In this document: in pieces, positions 8,685 to 17,035 of the stretch | Numbering within the stretch: position 1 is the first letter of the stretch | Layout: every line of letters begins with the position of its first letter | From: Neomicrococcus aestuarii | GTDB lineage: Bacteria; Actinomycetota; Actinomycetes; Actinomycetales; Micrococcaceae | Length of the DNA stretch: 64,000 bases | Assembly: GCF_014201135.1 (NCBI RefSeq) | Contig: NZ_JACHDR010000001.1 | Coordinates: forward strand, 1,674,001 to 1,738,000 | Direction: 5' to 3' | The notes under the pieces: generated by a model | What the model was told of the DNA's origin: nothing | The model's database searches: none | Seen by the model: the letters and a program-made list of their open reading frames with translations, nothing else | Made by a program: the position numbers and the translations under genes

Positions 8685-9008
8685 TTAGAGGTACTCTGCG
8701 AATTCCTGCTCGAGGACCTTCTTCGGCTTGGCGCCGATGGAGGAAGCTACGTGCTCGCCACCGTTGAAGACGAAGACGGCAGGGATCGAAGTGATTCCGT
8801 ACTGTGCAGCGATTGCTGGGTTCTCGTCAACGTTGATCTTTACGACCTCAACCTTTTCAGAGTGCTCTGCAGCGATCTCGTCGAGGATTGGGCTCAACAT
8901 GCGGCAGGGACCGCACCATTCCGCCCAGAAGTCTACGATAACTGGCTTGTCCGAATCGAGTACGTCCTTCTGGAACGTCAGCTCGGTGACATCTTTTGCG
9001 TTGCTCAT
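8685..9008 (-). CDS. trxA: Thioredoxin
   Basis: A 107-residue thioredoxin with the redox motif WCGPC (cysteines 32 and 35) and the cis-proline segment [15 protein letters not shown]. It reduces protein disulfides using electrons from thioredoxin reductase, encoded immediately upstream on the same strand. Length is canonical. The transcript ends in the parS-containing terminator at 8599-8636. Confidence 0.97.
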   Translation of the reverse strand: MSNAKDVTELTFQKDVLDSDKPVIVDFWAEWCGPCRMLSPILDEIAAEHSEKVEVVKINVDENPAIAAQYGITSIPAVFVFNGGEHVASSIGAKPKKVLEQEFAEYL

Positions 9009-9069
9009 GTTGGTCTCCGTTCTTGGATTACTAAGTTGTGGTGGGTTTGTAGACGCCAGACTCTGAGAA

Positions 9070-10059
9070 TTAGGCGGAAACGCTTTCAGCTTCGGCTACA
9101 ACAGCTTCGGTTCCTTCGAGTGAAGCCAAGTAGTGCTCCACGTCCAGGGCGGCTGCACAGCCGGATCCAGCCGCGGTGATTGCCTGACGGTAAGTCGGGT
9201 CAATAACGTCGCCAGCGGCGAAGACACCAGGCAAGGACGTCTTGGACGAGCGTCCCTGAACTGCGATGGTTCCCTCTGCCGTCAGCTCAAGCTGATCCTT
9301 GACGAGTGCGGTGCGAGGATCGTTACCGATAGCAACGAACAGACCCGTGATAGGCAGCTCGCGCTCGGTTCCGTCAATCAAGTTGCGGAGCGTGATGGAG
9401 CTGACCTTGTCCTCACCGTTCACAGCGGCAACAGCAGAGTTCCAAGCGAACTCAATCTTCTCGTGAGCCAACGCGCGCTCAGCCATGATCTTGGAAGCGC
9501 GGAGCTCATCACGGCGGTGAACGATGGTCACCTTGGAGGCGAACTTCGTCAAGAAGAGCGCTTCCTCCATAGCGGAGTCGCCGCCACCTATGACAGCGAT
9601 TTCCTGGTTGCGGAAGAAGAAGCCATCGCACGTAGCGCACCATGAAACTCCGTGTCCGGAGAGACGCTTCTCATCCGGGAGGCCAAGCTCGCGGTAAGCG
9701 GAACCGGTAGCGATGATGACTGCCTTGGCGCGGTAGACCGAACCATTTCCGAGGGTAACCGTCTTGATATCACCCTTGAGGTCAACAGATTCAACGTCTT
9801 CGAATTGAATATCGGCACCGAAGCGCTCTGCCTGCTTCATCATGTTGTCCATGAGCTCAGGGCCCATGATGCCTTCAACGAAGCCTGGGAAGTTCTCCAC
9901 CTCGGTGGTGTTCATCAATTCGCCGCCGGCCGTGACCGAACCCGCAAAGACGATGGGGTTGAGGTTGGCACGCGCGGTGTACACCGCAGCCGTGTAGCCG
10001 GCAGGTCCTGAACCGACAATAATTACGTCGCGGATGTCCGTTGCGGTTTCCACAGTCAC
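9070..10059 (-). CDS. trxB: Thioredoxin-disulfide reductase
   Basis: A 329-residue FAD/NADPH flavoenzyme that reduces thioredoxin. Visible motifs are the FAD-binding [13 protein letters not shown], the redox-active CATC in [11 protein letters not shown], the NADPH-binding [13 protein letters not shown] and the C-terminal [16 protein letters not shown]. The start is placed at GTG 10059 because AAAGAGGA lies seven bases upstream; a TTG at 10077 is in frame. It forms an operon with trxA. Confidence 0.96.
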   Translation of the reverse strand: MTVETATDIRDVIIVGSGPAGYTAAVYTARANLNPIVFAGSVTAGGELMNTTEVENFPGFVEGIMGPELMDNMMKQAERFGADIQFEDVESVDLKGDIKTVTLGNGSVYRAKAVIIATGSAYRELGLPDEKRLSGHGVSWCATCDGFFFRNQEIAVIGGGDSAMEEALFLTKFASKVTIVHRRDELRASKIMAERALAHEKIEFAWNSAVAAVNGEDKVSSITLRNLIDGTERELPITGLFVAIGNDPRTALVKDQLELTAEGTIAVQGRSSKTSLPGVFAAGDVIDPTYRQAITAAGSGCAAALDVEHYLASLEGTEAVVAEAESVSA

Positions 10060-10180
10060 AGGTAGGTCCTCTTTCAAAACAAGTTATAGTGTGATCTCTA
10101 GGCTACAGGCCGGGCCTATGAGCGCCATCCTCGGACATAGAGATTTACGTATATGTCACAACCCTGCGCACTCAAAAAGT

Positions 10181-10235
10181 ATTCCCCCGACTCAGTGGAG
10201 GCGAATCCATCAGAGCCGGGGGAATTTCTTTGTCT
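10181..10235 (-). terminator. Terminator of the murJ-pseudokinase operon
   Basis: ATTCCCCCGACTC pairs with GAGCCGGGGGAAT across a loop. On the minus strand the hairpin is followed by ACTTTTTGAG. It lies 40 bp beyond the stop of the gene at 10276-12087. The remaining sequence up to the trxB start (10060-10180) should hold the trxB promoter. Confidence 0.75.
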
Positions 10236-10275
10236 CGGTTAAGCGCGTGCCGCACGAGGCGAAATGCTGGCAGAC

Positions 10276-12087
10276 CTACTTCACCGTGATTTCGGAGAGC
10301 TGGAAACCAAACGGACGTTCAGGAGACGCAGGCGCGGCCTGTCGAGGAAGTTCGGTGATGTTGATGAAGACGTACTGAACTTTAGTCGCGTCAGCTTCGC
10401 TCGTGGATAGCGGCACCGTCATGGTGGGCCCGGTAAAGGATCCTTGCGCAACCTCGGTGGCGTCAGCGAGGTCTTCGCTTTCACCCACCAAAATCTCGAA
10501 GGCTCCGCCCGTGGCGTTCATGCCAGCGAGCTGTAGTTCGGACACGGTGGTCGCTTCCTGCAGCTCCACGACCAGGGCCATGGAGTTGGCGAAACCGCCA
10601 AACTCGGCGCTCGAGAATGAGTACGTGCGGTACAACGTACCTTCGCTACCGTCGATGGCGAGCGGCAAGATGGAGTCGCGATCAGAGTTGAGTTCCTGGT
10701 TGCTTGGAACCTGACGGCTCAAGCCCACAATTTCGGCCGGCGCCGCGGTTGCCTGCGTGCTCTGAGCGGCGGAGCTTGCCGCAGAGGAGGTAGCTGCTCC
10801 GGAGGAGTTCGCGGAGCTGGAGTTCGCTGCGACGCTACCGCCACGTGGGATCAACGCCTGGAAAGCGAACACCACTGCAACGATCAACACGAGGCCAAGA
10901 AGCGCCCCGATGATCAGACGGCGGGTTCGCGTTTCCTTGTCCCGATCCACATCATCGTCATCATCGTCGTCGTCGTAGTAACCGGCGTTTGACTGGTAGT
11001 CGTTCTCGGAATCATCCCACTGTTCGTCTGAATCATCCTGAAGCGAATCATCCTGAACGGATTCGTCCTGGGCATACTCCGGCGCGCTCGTGGCTTTCGG
11101 GGCAGCACTCGAAGTAGTGCTCGAAGCAGCCGCAGCGGCCACTGCAGGCGCTGCGGCAGCGGAAGCCTGGGTGCTACGCGAAGGAGCCACGCTCTCAGCC
11201 GAACGGGTATCGCTCACGCTCGCTGCGTCGTCGTCATCCTCGGTAAGCGGAGTTACCTTCGGCTCGTGATCGGGGCGCGGAGGTGGGGTGGAAAATCGCG
11301 TGCCGCGACGAGGAGCGGACGACGACGCCGCTGCCGCAGCTCCCGTAGTCTCTGCCGCCCCCGCGGAGGCCGCACCTGCACCGGCAAGGCCGGCCGCGGC
11401 TACCCCTGCAGCTCCCGCAACAGCGGCACCTGCAGAAGTTCTGGACGTCTCTTGCGACGAGGGAGCCGTGGACTGCGGACGAGCGGCCGTACGCGGTACC
11501 TCTGGCTCCTCCGGAATGTATTCCTCAACCGCAGGCCGAGATTGTTCGTAAGCTGCGGCGTCGTCGTTCTCAGCGTCCTTGGAACGACCAAAGCGGGAAC
11601 GGAGGTCGTTCAAGCGCTGCTGGATGCCAGGATTCGTGGGACGGTTCCCCTGCTGAGCGAGCTCGTGATAGTACTCGTCATCGTCTTCGTAAACGTGCGG
11701 CTCGAAAGCGCGCGCCTCACCGAAGATCTCAGAACCCAACGTGTCCGTCATGAACGGCTCAATGTACGGGGTGTTCTTAGGGGCCTCGATCACCAGATCC
11801 AGCAGATCCGCGGATTCCGCGATGTTGGTGATGAGGTACGTGCGGCCGTCGCTGAGACCGAGGTCCAGGATCTGGACGTTGCCGATGCGCTCACCGGTAG
11901 CGATCTCACGAGCGCTGGTAGCCGCCTGTGCAGCGTTAACGGGCGCGGCAACGAGGATGGAAACGGGGCGATCAAGAACCTGATCGAACCCACGCAACAC
12001 GTGATCGTCGTCGTTAGAAATCAGCACACGCTCGGTGACGCGGTAGCGACCACCGAGCACCGTGCCCACGTTGAACTGCTGTGCCAA
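10276..12087 (-). CDS. MurJ-linked membrane pseudokinase with extracellular discoidin-like domain
   Basis: A 603-residue protein starting at TTG 12087 behind GGAGGAAG. Residues 1-110 resemble a degenerate Ser/Thr kinase N-lobe (GTVLGGRYRVTERVL, then DRPVSILVAAP where the catalytic lysine would be) without the HRD and DFG motifs. Next come a long Ala/Ser/Asp-rich cytoplasmic linker, one transmembrane helix (LIIGALLGLVLIVAVVFAF), a Ser/Ala stalk and a C-terminal beta-rich domain resembling F5/8-type discoidin domains. It is the last gene of the NUDIX-murJ operon. In mycobacteria MurJ carries a pseudokinase domain that binds FhaA, so a regulatory role in peptidoglycan precursor export is inferred. 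Dispersed-motif copies lie in its linker coding region. Confidence 0.75.
   Translation of the reverse strand: MAQQFNVGTVLGGRYRVTERVLISNDDDHVLRGFDQVLDRPVSILVAAPVNAAQAATSAREIATGERIGNVQILDLGLSDGRTYLITNIAESADLLDLVIEAPKNTPYIEPFMTDTLGSEIFGEARAFEPHVYEDDDEYYHELAQQGNRPTNPGIQQRLNDLRSRFGRSKDAENDDAAAYEQSRPAVEEYIPEEPEVPRTAARPQSTAPSSQETSRTSAGAAVAGAAGVAAAGLAGAGAASAGAAETTGAAAAASSSAPRRGTRFSTPPPRPDHEPKVTPLTEDDDDAASVSDTRSAESVAPSRSTQASAAAAPAVAAAAASSTTSSAAPKATSAPEYAQDESVQDDSLQDDSDEQWDDSENDYQSNAGYYDDDDDDDDVDRDKETRTRRLIIGALLGLVLIVAVVFAFQALIPRGGSVAANSSSANSSGAATSSAASSAAQSTQATAAPAEIVGLSRQVPSNQELNSDRDSILPLAIDGSEGTLYRTYSFSSAEFGGFANSMALVVELQEATTVSELQLAGMNATGGAFEILVGESEDLADATEVAQGSFTGPTMTVPLSTSEADATKVQYVFINITELPRQAAPASPERPFGFQLSEITVK
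11550..11570 (+). repeat. Dispersed motif copy in the pseudokinase linker
   Basis: AAGCTGCGGCGTCGTCGTTC, a near-consensus copy within the low-complexity linker of the gene at 10276-12087. Two further related stretches lie at 11221-11240 and, inverted, around 11316-11332 in the same linker. Confidence 0.45.
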
Positions 12088-12143
12088 AACTTCCTCCAGA
12101 ACTGGTGACTGGCACTTTCGTCAAGTGCCGGTTTGCGTAAAGA

Positions 12144-13838
12144 CTACCGGCGGGAACGCTTGCCGGAAGCAAAATTCGGAATGCGTCGCGCAAGTGGGCC
12201 CAAGAATTCGTCCAGCTCAGGCACCCGTGAGCGCTTTAACAAGAGGACATAAACAACGGCCATCACTATGCCAACGATGCAGATGGACAGAATCGCGGTG
12301 AAGATGGACTGCCACGCGAAACCAAAGGTAAAACCGCCCAGAGCGAAGAGCACCAGGGCGCCCACCACTCCGGAAAACACTGCGATCCAGCCGATGCGCA
12401 AGTACGCATCCAGCACAGACGCCACCCCGTAATCCCCATAGCGGCGCACCACCAACACGTGCGCAATGATGGCGGAAAGGATGTTGGTGATACCGAACAA
12501 CAGCGCCATCGCGAACGCAATATGCAGCGGCGGAACGGTTGCAGCCATGATGAACGCGGCAATCAATCCAATCACGGCAATGCTGGTTTGGATGATCATG
12601 GGCGTTTTGGTGTCCTCTTCCGCGTAGAACACGCGGATCAGGAAGAAGTGGACGCTCTTGAACGGTAGCCCCAACGTGGTGAGCAACAACAACTGTCCAA
12701 TGGCCGCGCCGGATTCCACCGCAGTGTCAGAGGTGCCGCCGAAGATGCGGCCCACCGGTCCCGCGAGCACAATGAACGCCACCGTAGCGAACAAGATCGG
12801 CACAGCCGTGGTCTTGAGACCTCGTGAGAGGGCCGGAGCGATGAGGTGCCGCTCCTTCTTCGCAAAGTGTGAAGAGAGCTCATTGAAGAGCACCGTCGCG
12901 AGGGAGAGCGCAAAAATCGAATGCGGCAGGACGGTGATGAGCTGGCTGGTGTTGAGCGCGTACTCACCGGGGACACTAGCCCCGCCGTCCGGCAACTGGG
13001 CGCGAGCGGCCGTAGCACCGGACACGATGCGTCCGTAGATCAACGACGCCACATTGCCCACCGTCATGGAGGCAAGCGTCCAGATGGCGATTCTGCCCAC
13101 GTGACGCAGGCCCATGCCGCGCCAGCCGAAGTCCGGCCGGATATGTAGACCGGTACGCATCAATGGAATGAACAGCACCAGCGCCTGCAGCGCAATGCCC
13201 AGAGTGGACCCGCCCGCGAGGAGCCAGGTCTGCTGAGAGGTCCACGTTTCAAACTGCTGACCGTTAGCGCGGTAAGCACCAAACAAGAAGATGTAGGCGC
13301 CAATCACGCCGATCTGCACCACGTTGTTGAGGACGGGCGCCCACATGTAGGCGCCAAACCGTCCGTGGGCGTTCAGTGCCTGCCCCACCACGGCATAGAC
13401 GCCGTAAAAGAAGACTTGGGGCATACACCAGTACGCGAAGGCGGTTCCCAGGGCTATTTGCTGCTCTGTCCAGCCGCTCGAGAGCGCCTGGATGATGGGA
13501 CCTGCCAGCAGTGTGAGAAGCACGGTTGCAGCCGCCATGACCACCACCGTGAGGGTGATGAGCTTAGAGGTGTACGCGCTTCCGCGGTCTGCCGCTTGGG
13601 ACGCCTTGATCAGCTGAGGCACCAACACCACATTGAAAATGCCGCCGGCAAGCAGCATGAAAATGATGGTGGGGATGACGTTTGCCTTCTCGAAGATGTC
13701 CGCTACGGCAGTAGTGGAACCAATCGCGACGGCAAGCAAGGCAGTTCGGGCGAATCCCAAGACGCGGGAAACCATAGTTCCCGACGCCATGAGTGCCACT
13801 GCTTTTGAGCGGCCTCGAGCATCAGTAGGAGCGCTCAT
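12144..13838 (-). CDS. murJ: Lipid II flippase MurJ (MviN family)
   Basis: A 564-residue polytopic membrane protein of the MviN/MATE-like superfamily, which moves lipid II across the membrane for peptidoglycan synthesis. The N-terminus ASGTMVSRVLGFARTALLAV is typical, and about 14-15 hydrophobic segments can be traced. The gene starts 4 bp after the NUDIX stop and is followed 56 bp later by the pseudokinase gene, so the three form an operon equivalent to the mycobacterial mutT4-mviN region. Confidence 0.94.
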   Translation of the reverse strand: MSAPTDARGRSKAVALMASGTMVSRVLGFARTALLAVAIGSTTAVADIFEKANVIPTIIFMLLAGGIFNVVLVPQLIKASQAADRGSAYTSKLITLTVVVMAAATVLLTLLAGPIIQALSSGWTEQQIALGTAFAYWCMPQVFFYGVYAVVGQALNAHGRFGAYMWAPVLNNVVQIGVIGAYIFLFGAYRANGQQFETWTSQQTWLLAGGSTLGIALQALVLFIPLMRTGLHIRPDFGWRGMGLRHVGRIAIWTLASMTVGNVASLIYGRIVSGATAARAQLPDGGASVPGEYALNTSQLITVLPHSIFALSLATVLFNELSSHFAKKERHLIAPALSRGLKTTAVPILFATVAFIVLAGPVGRIFGGTSDTAVESGAAIGQLLLLTTLGLPFKSVHFFLIRVFYAEEDTKTPMIIQTSIAVIGLIAAFIMAATVPPLHIAFAMALLFGITNILSAIIAHVLVVRRYGDYGVASVLDAYLRIGWIAVFSGVVGALVLFALGGFTFGFAWQSIFTAILSICIVGIVMAVVYVLLLKRSRVPELDEFLGPLARRIPNFASGKRSRR

Positions 13839-13842
13839 CCAC

Positions 13843-14667
13843 CTATCCTTTGAGGTAACGCGGGAGGGCTTCGCGAGCGAGCTGCGCGATGCGACGTTCG
13901 TTGGGGAAGGACAACCGGTTGGTCAGTTCGGCCAGCGGCACCCAGGCCACGTCTACCGCCTCATGATCCGGGTCCTTCTCGATGGTCAAGTATCCACCGG
14001 TTGCGGTGAGCAAGAAGTGGTGCACGGTTTTGTGGACGCGGTAGCGCGGCACGGTGAACCAGTAGTCGATGCTGCCGAGCGGTGTGAGGATGTGGCCTTG
14101 AATGCCCGTTTCCTCTTCCACTTCGCGCTCGGCGGCTTGCTCGTTGCTTTCGACGCCTTCCGGGTGGCCCTTGGGCAAGCACCATTCCAAGCGTCCACCG
14201 CGGTTGTACCGGGCGATGATCGCTACCGGGAGGTCGCTGCGGGACATGTCAACGATGACTCCGCCCGCGCTCACCTCTTCAACGGTGGGCAGGGCGTAAT
14301 TTCCCGAGGCTTGCGCTGAGCGGGCGGCGGAGAGAGGCGTGGGAACGGCGTTGGAGACTTCCGTGACGGACGTGTATTCCGTCTCTTGGTACACGGTCTC
14401 CTGATACACGCGGTACATTCCGGGACGCGGCGTAGGGGTTTGAGGACGACGACGCTGGCTCGCTTCCGCGCGCTGTGCAGCGCGCTTCTCAGAATCGTCT
14501 GCGTCTGCATCCGGGACCGGTCCCGCATTCTTGGTGCCCTCTGGGCCCAATAATTCTTGGTTCTTGAGGCGCTCTTCGCGCTGATTTTCCCGGATCTTGG
14601 CGCGCTCATAAGCACGCGCTAAAGATAGCGGCGTGCGTTTGGGAGCGCGCGGAACCGGATGAACCAT
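13843..14667 (-). CDS. NUDIX hydrolase (MutT family) with N-terminal linker
   Basis: About 274 residues from ATG 14667 (MVHPVPRAPKRTPL). The frame is open to 14766, but a start there would collide with the divergent pcnA start. The C-terminal half is a Nudix domain with the box around GHPEGVESNEQAAEREVEEE followed by TG. The N-terminal third is charged and low in complexity. Nudix enzymes cleave nucleoside diphosphates linked to X; the substrate is unknown here. It is the first gene of the murJ operon, as in mycobacteria (mutT4). Confidence 0.85.
   Translation of the reverse strand: MVHPVPRAPKRTPLSLARAYERAKIRENQREERLKNQELLGPEGTKNAGPVPDADADDSEKRAAQRAEASQRRRPQTPTPRPGMYRVYQETVYQETEYTSVTEVSNAVPTPLSAARSAQASGNYALPTVEEVSAGGVIVDMSRSDLPVAIIARYNRGGRLEWCLPKGHPEGVESNEQAAEREVEEETGIQGHILTPLGSIDYWFTVPRYRVHKTVHHFLLTATGGYLTIEKDPDHEAVDVAWVPLAELTNRLSFPNERRIAQLAREALPRYLKG
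14443..14460 (-). repeat. Dispersed motif copy in the NUDIX linker
   Basis: AGGACGACGACGCTGGCT, the reverse-strand form of the dispersed motif, within the low-complexity N-terminal region of the NUDIX gene. It shares ACGACGACGCTGGCTCGC with the copy at 40226. Confidence 0.5.
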
Positions 14668-14760
14668 GTATTCCACTCTAGCTAATAGCCTTACTTTCAC
14701 TGGCCGAGCTATTGACGGTGGCGCGGAATCAGTGTTGAATCTGGCAATCTTAAAGGCACT

Positions 14761-16185
14761 ATGCATGAATTGACGGACCTTCCCCGCTTACTCACTGGAC
14801 TTCCGAAAGCTGTTTTGGAGCTCGGTGAGCTCTTCAGCGCCGCCGGTTTTGAGATTGCGCTCGTGGGAGGGCCGGTTCGAGACCTCTTCTTGGGACGTAT
14901 TTCTCCGGACTTGGACTTCACCACGAATGCGCGTCCTGATGACACGTTGAAGGTCATCGAAGGCTGGGCAGACGCCACGTGGGACGTGGGTCGAGAGTTC
15001 GGAACCATTGCTTTCAGGCGCGGTAAGGACCAATTCGAAGTAACTACCTATCGTGCAGACGCTTATGACGGCGACTCCAGGAAGCCAATTGTTGCCTTTG
15101 GTGACCGGCTTGAAGAGGACTTAATCCGCCGCGACTTCACGATGAATGCCATGGCGCTTCGCTTGCCGTCGCTCGAGTTGGTGGACCCCTACGGGGGTCT
15201 CGACGACTTGCGCGCGTCCCGAGTGATGACACCCAGCACGCCAGCCGTTTCCTTCACGGATGATCCGCTGCGCATGATGCGTGCCGCACGCTTTACCTCT
15301 CAGTTGGGGGTGGAGCTGGCCCCCGAGGTCGAGCGGGCCATGAAGGATATGGCCGGGGAGATTAACCGCATTTCCCGCGAGCGTGTGCGGGATGAAATCA
15401 TCAAAACCATTATTGGTGCTTACCCTCGTGCGGGTGTCGATGCCTTGGTTCGAACCGGTTTGGCGGATCACGTGCTGCCGGAAGTGTCCGCTTTGCAGCT
15501 GGAAACCGACGAACACCATCGTCACAAGGACGTGTACCAGCACTCGCTCCAAGTACTCGAACAAGCTGCCGATCTGGAATCCGATTCAGACGGGCCTGTG
15601 CCGGCGCCGGACTTTGTGTTGCGTTTCGCGGCGCTCATGCACGACGTGGGGAAGCCTGCCACCAGGAAGTTTGAGCCGAGCGGTGCGGTTTCTTTCCGTC
15701 ACCATGACATGGTGGGCGCCAAGCTCACCAAGAAGCGCATGCGTGAACTGCGCTTCGACAACGAGAGCATCAAGGACGTTGCCCGCCTGGTGGAGTTGCA
15801 CATGCGCTTCTACGGGTACGGCGATGCCGGGTGGACCGATTCGGCCGTGCGCCGGTACGTCAACGACGCCGGACCGTTGTTGGAACGCCTCCACCGCTTG
15901 ACCCGAAGCGACGTCACTACCCGCAATCGCCGCAAGGCCGAGCGCTTGGCGTTCGCCTACGACGATCTTGAACAGCGCATCCAAACCTTGCGAGAGCAAG
16001 AGGAACTCGATGCGGTTCGTCCAGACCTGGATGGTGAACAGATCATGGAGATCCTCGGCATCAAGCCAGGCCCGGAGGTGGGCAAGGCGTACAAATTCCT
16101 GCTTGAGCACCGCTTGGATCACGGACCCGTGGACTACGATCAAGCGGCCGCGCTCCTCAAAGAGTGGTGGAGCCAGCAGTCCTAA
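14761..16185 (+). CDS. pcnA: CCA-adding tRNA nucleotidyltransferase
   Basis: A 474-residue class II nucleotidyltransferase that adds or repairs the 3' CCA end of tRNAs. The nucleotidyltransferase signature is LVGGPVRDLFLGRISPDLDF, with the catalytic aspartates in DLDF. An HD domain follows (HHRHKDVYQHSLQVLE and ALMHDVGKPATR), as usual in actinobacterial members of this family. It is divergent from the NUDIX-murJ operon. Confidence 0.94.
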   Translation: MHELTDLPRLLTGLPKAVLELGELFSAAGFEIALVGGPVRDLFLGRISPDLDFTTNARPDDTLKVIEGWADATWDVGREFGTIAFRRGKDQFEVTTYRADAYDGDSRKPIVAFGDRLEEDLIRRDFTMNAMALRLPSLELVDPYGGLDDLRASRVMTPSTPAVSFTDDPLRMMRAARFTSQLGVELAPEVERAMKDMAGEINRISRERVRDEIIKTIIGAYPRAGVDALVRTGLADHVLPEVSALQLETDEHHRHKDVYQHSLQVLEQAADLESDSDGPVPAPDFVLRFAALMHDVGKPATRKFEPSGAVSFRHHDMVGAKLTKKRMRELRFDNESIKDVARLVELHMRFYGYGDAGWTDSAVRRYVNDAGPLLERLHRLTRSDVTTRNRRKAERLAFAYDDLEQRIQTLREQEELDAVRPDLDGEQIMEILGIKPGPEVGKAYKFLLEHRLDHGPVDYDQAAALLKEWWSQQS

Positions 16186-16619
16186 GGTTTGCTTCATGAG
16201 ACTGGGTTTCACAAAAAAGATTCACTAATTCCGAGTTTTGGCTTGCGCTCGCTGCGAAAGTGACCGTACAGTTATTTCTCGATTGGGAAACACCAATGAG
16301 ATCGTCTGATCCACAGTTTCCCTCGCGTCAATTATTGGACGCCAGCTTGCTGGCCTGACTGCCTAAGGAGGTGGATGAAAGTGATTATTTTCCGAACGAA
16401 GACTCCGAATCTCGGAAATACAGGACACTTCTCTGCCTCCGTGCGTGCGCACTAGCCACCAGCAGTCACTCCGCAAGACTTTTCTTCTTAATCGCATTTC
16501 GTTCATCAGAACCCTCTGAGGTCAGACGTCTGAAATCGATGGAGCTGCACTCAAGCTAGGTACCTCGTTCGAGAGGCCCCGTTGATCAACAACCGGCCCT
16601 GCCTTCGAAAGAGACCATC
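16186..16619. other. Intergenic region with a strong isolated ribosome-binding site
   Basis: No recognisable gene. A strong Shine-Dalgarno sequence, CTAAGGAGGTG (16363-16373), precedes overlapping short frames: ATG 16375 or GTG 16381 reading to a stop at 16453-16455 (about 20 residues), and GTG 16371 reading 62 codons to 16559. None resembles a known protein. I looked for a ZTP-type (pfl) riboswitch, common upstream of fhs genes, and did not see its conserved pseudoknot sequence. Confidence 0.35.
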
Positions 16620-16838
16620 ATGTACCGCCCACCCTCGCTGATCGTTCAGCAAGATCACGCAGAAACCACGCCTTTTCGTGCCATGAACGTCAGCGCAAAC
16701 CAACCCCGTGCGTTCGCAAGGGACACGCCTTCGCAAGCTGCGTCGTCGTCCTTGAAAACCCCAGACGGCGCCGAACTGCTCTTCGCGGGCCCCGCACTTC
16801 TCACCTCACGCTTCATCGACAGCATCGAAAGGAGGTAA
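16620..16838 (+). CDS. Short unrecognised ORF upstream of fhs
   Basis: A 72-residue open frame starting MYRPPSLIVQQDH with a weak GAAAGAG upstream. No family is recognised. It contains one copy of the dispersed GCTGCGTCGTCGT motif, which encodes QAASSS just as in YidD. Its stop codon lies inside the ribosome-binding site of the next short ORF, so the two could be translationally coupled. It could equally be a chance frame. Confidence 0.3.
   Translation: MYRPPSLIVQQDHAETTPFRAMNVSANQPRAFARDTPSQAASSSLKTPDGAELLFAGPALLTSRFIDSIERR
16735..16752 (+). repeat. Dispersed motif copy (AAGCTGCGTCGTCGTCCT)
   Basis: Identical over 20 bases (GCAAGCTGCGTCGTCGTCCT) to the copy in yidD at 1596-1613, in an otherwise unrelated context upstream of fhs. 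Confidence 0.6.
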
Positions 16839-16843
16839 CCACA

Positions 16844-16972
16844 ATGCGCAACCACCACCCCTCAGCATCCAAGCGAATTCCCAAGCGTCGTGAAGCCGTT
16901 TACTACGACTCACGCCCTCGTGAACGCTGGGAAGCTCAGTTTCCACTGGAAATGATTCATCGCGTCCGGTAA
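16844..16972 (+). CDS. 42-residue basic small protein
   Basis: A 42-residue ORF starting MRNHHPSASKRIPKRREA behind an excellent ribosome site, AAAGGAGG, seven bases before the ATG. It is rich in Arg, His and Pro and ends FPLEMIHRVR. It stops 63 bp before fhs on the same strand. No family is recognised. The strong ribosome site favours real translation, perhaps as a leader or regulatory peptide for fhs; that role is a guess. Confidence 0.5.
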   Translation: MRNHHPSASKRIPKRREAVYYDSRPRERWEAQFPLEMIHRVR

Positions 16973-17035
16973 GTCCTCAATTCAGCTAACAAACTGCGAT
17001 AGTTTGAAGCTGTAACAGACCCAAAGGAGGGTACC

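Noticed and set aside
16186-17035. ZTP (pfl) or other folate-related riboswitch upstream of fhs
   Set aside because: The conserved core and pseudoknot sequence of the pfl motif could not be found in the leader.
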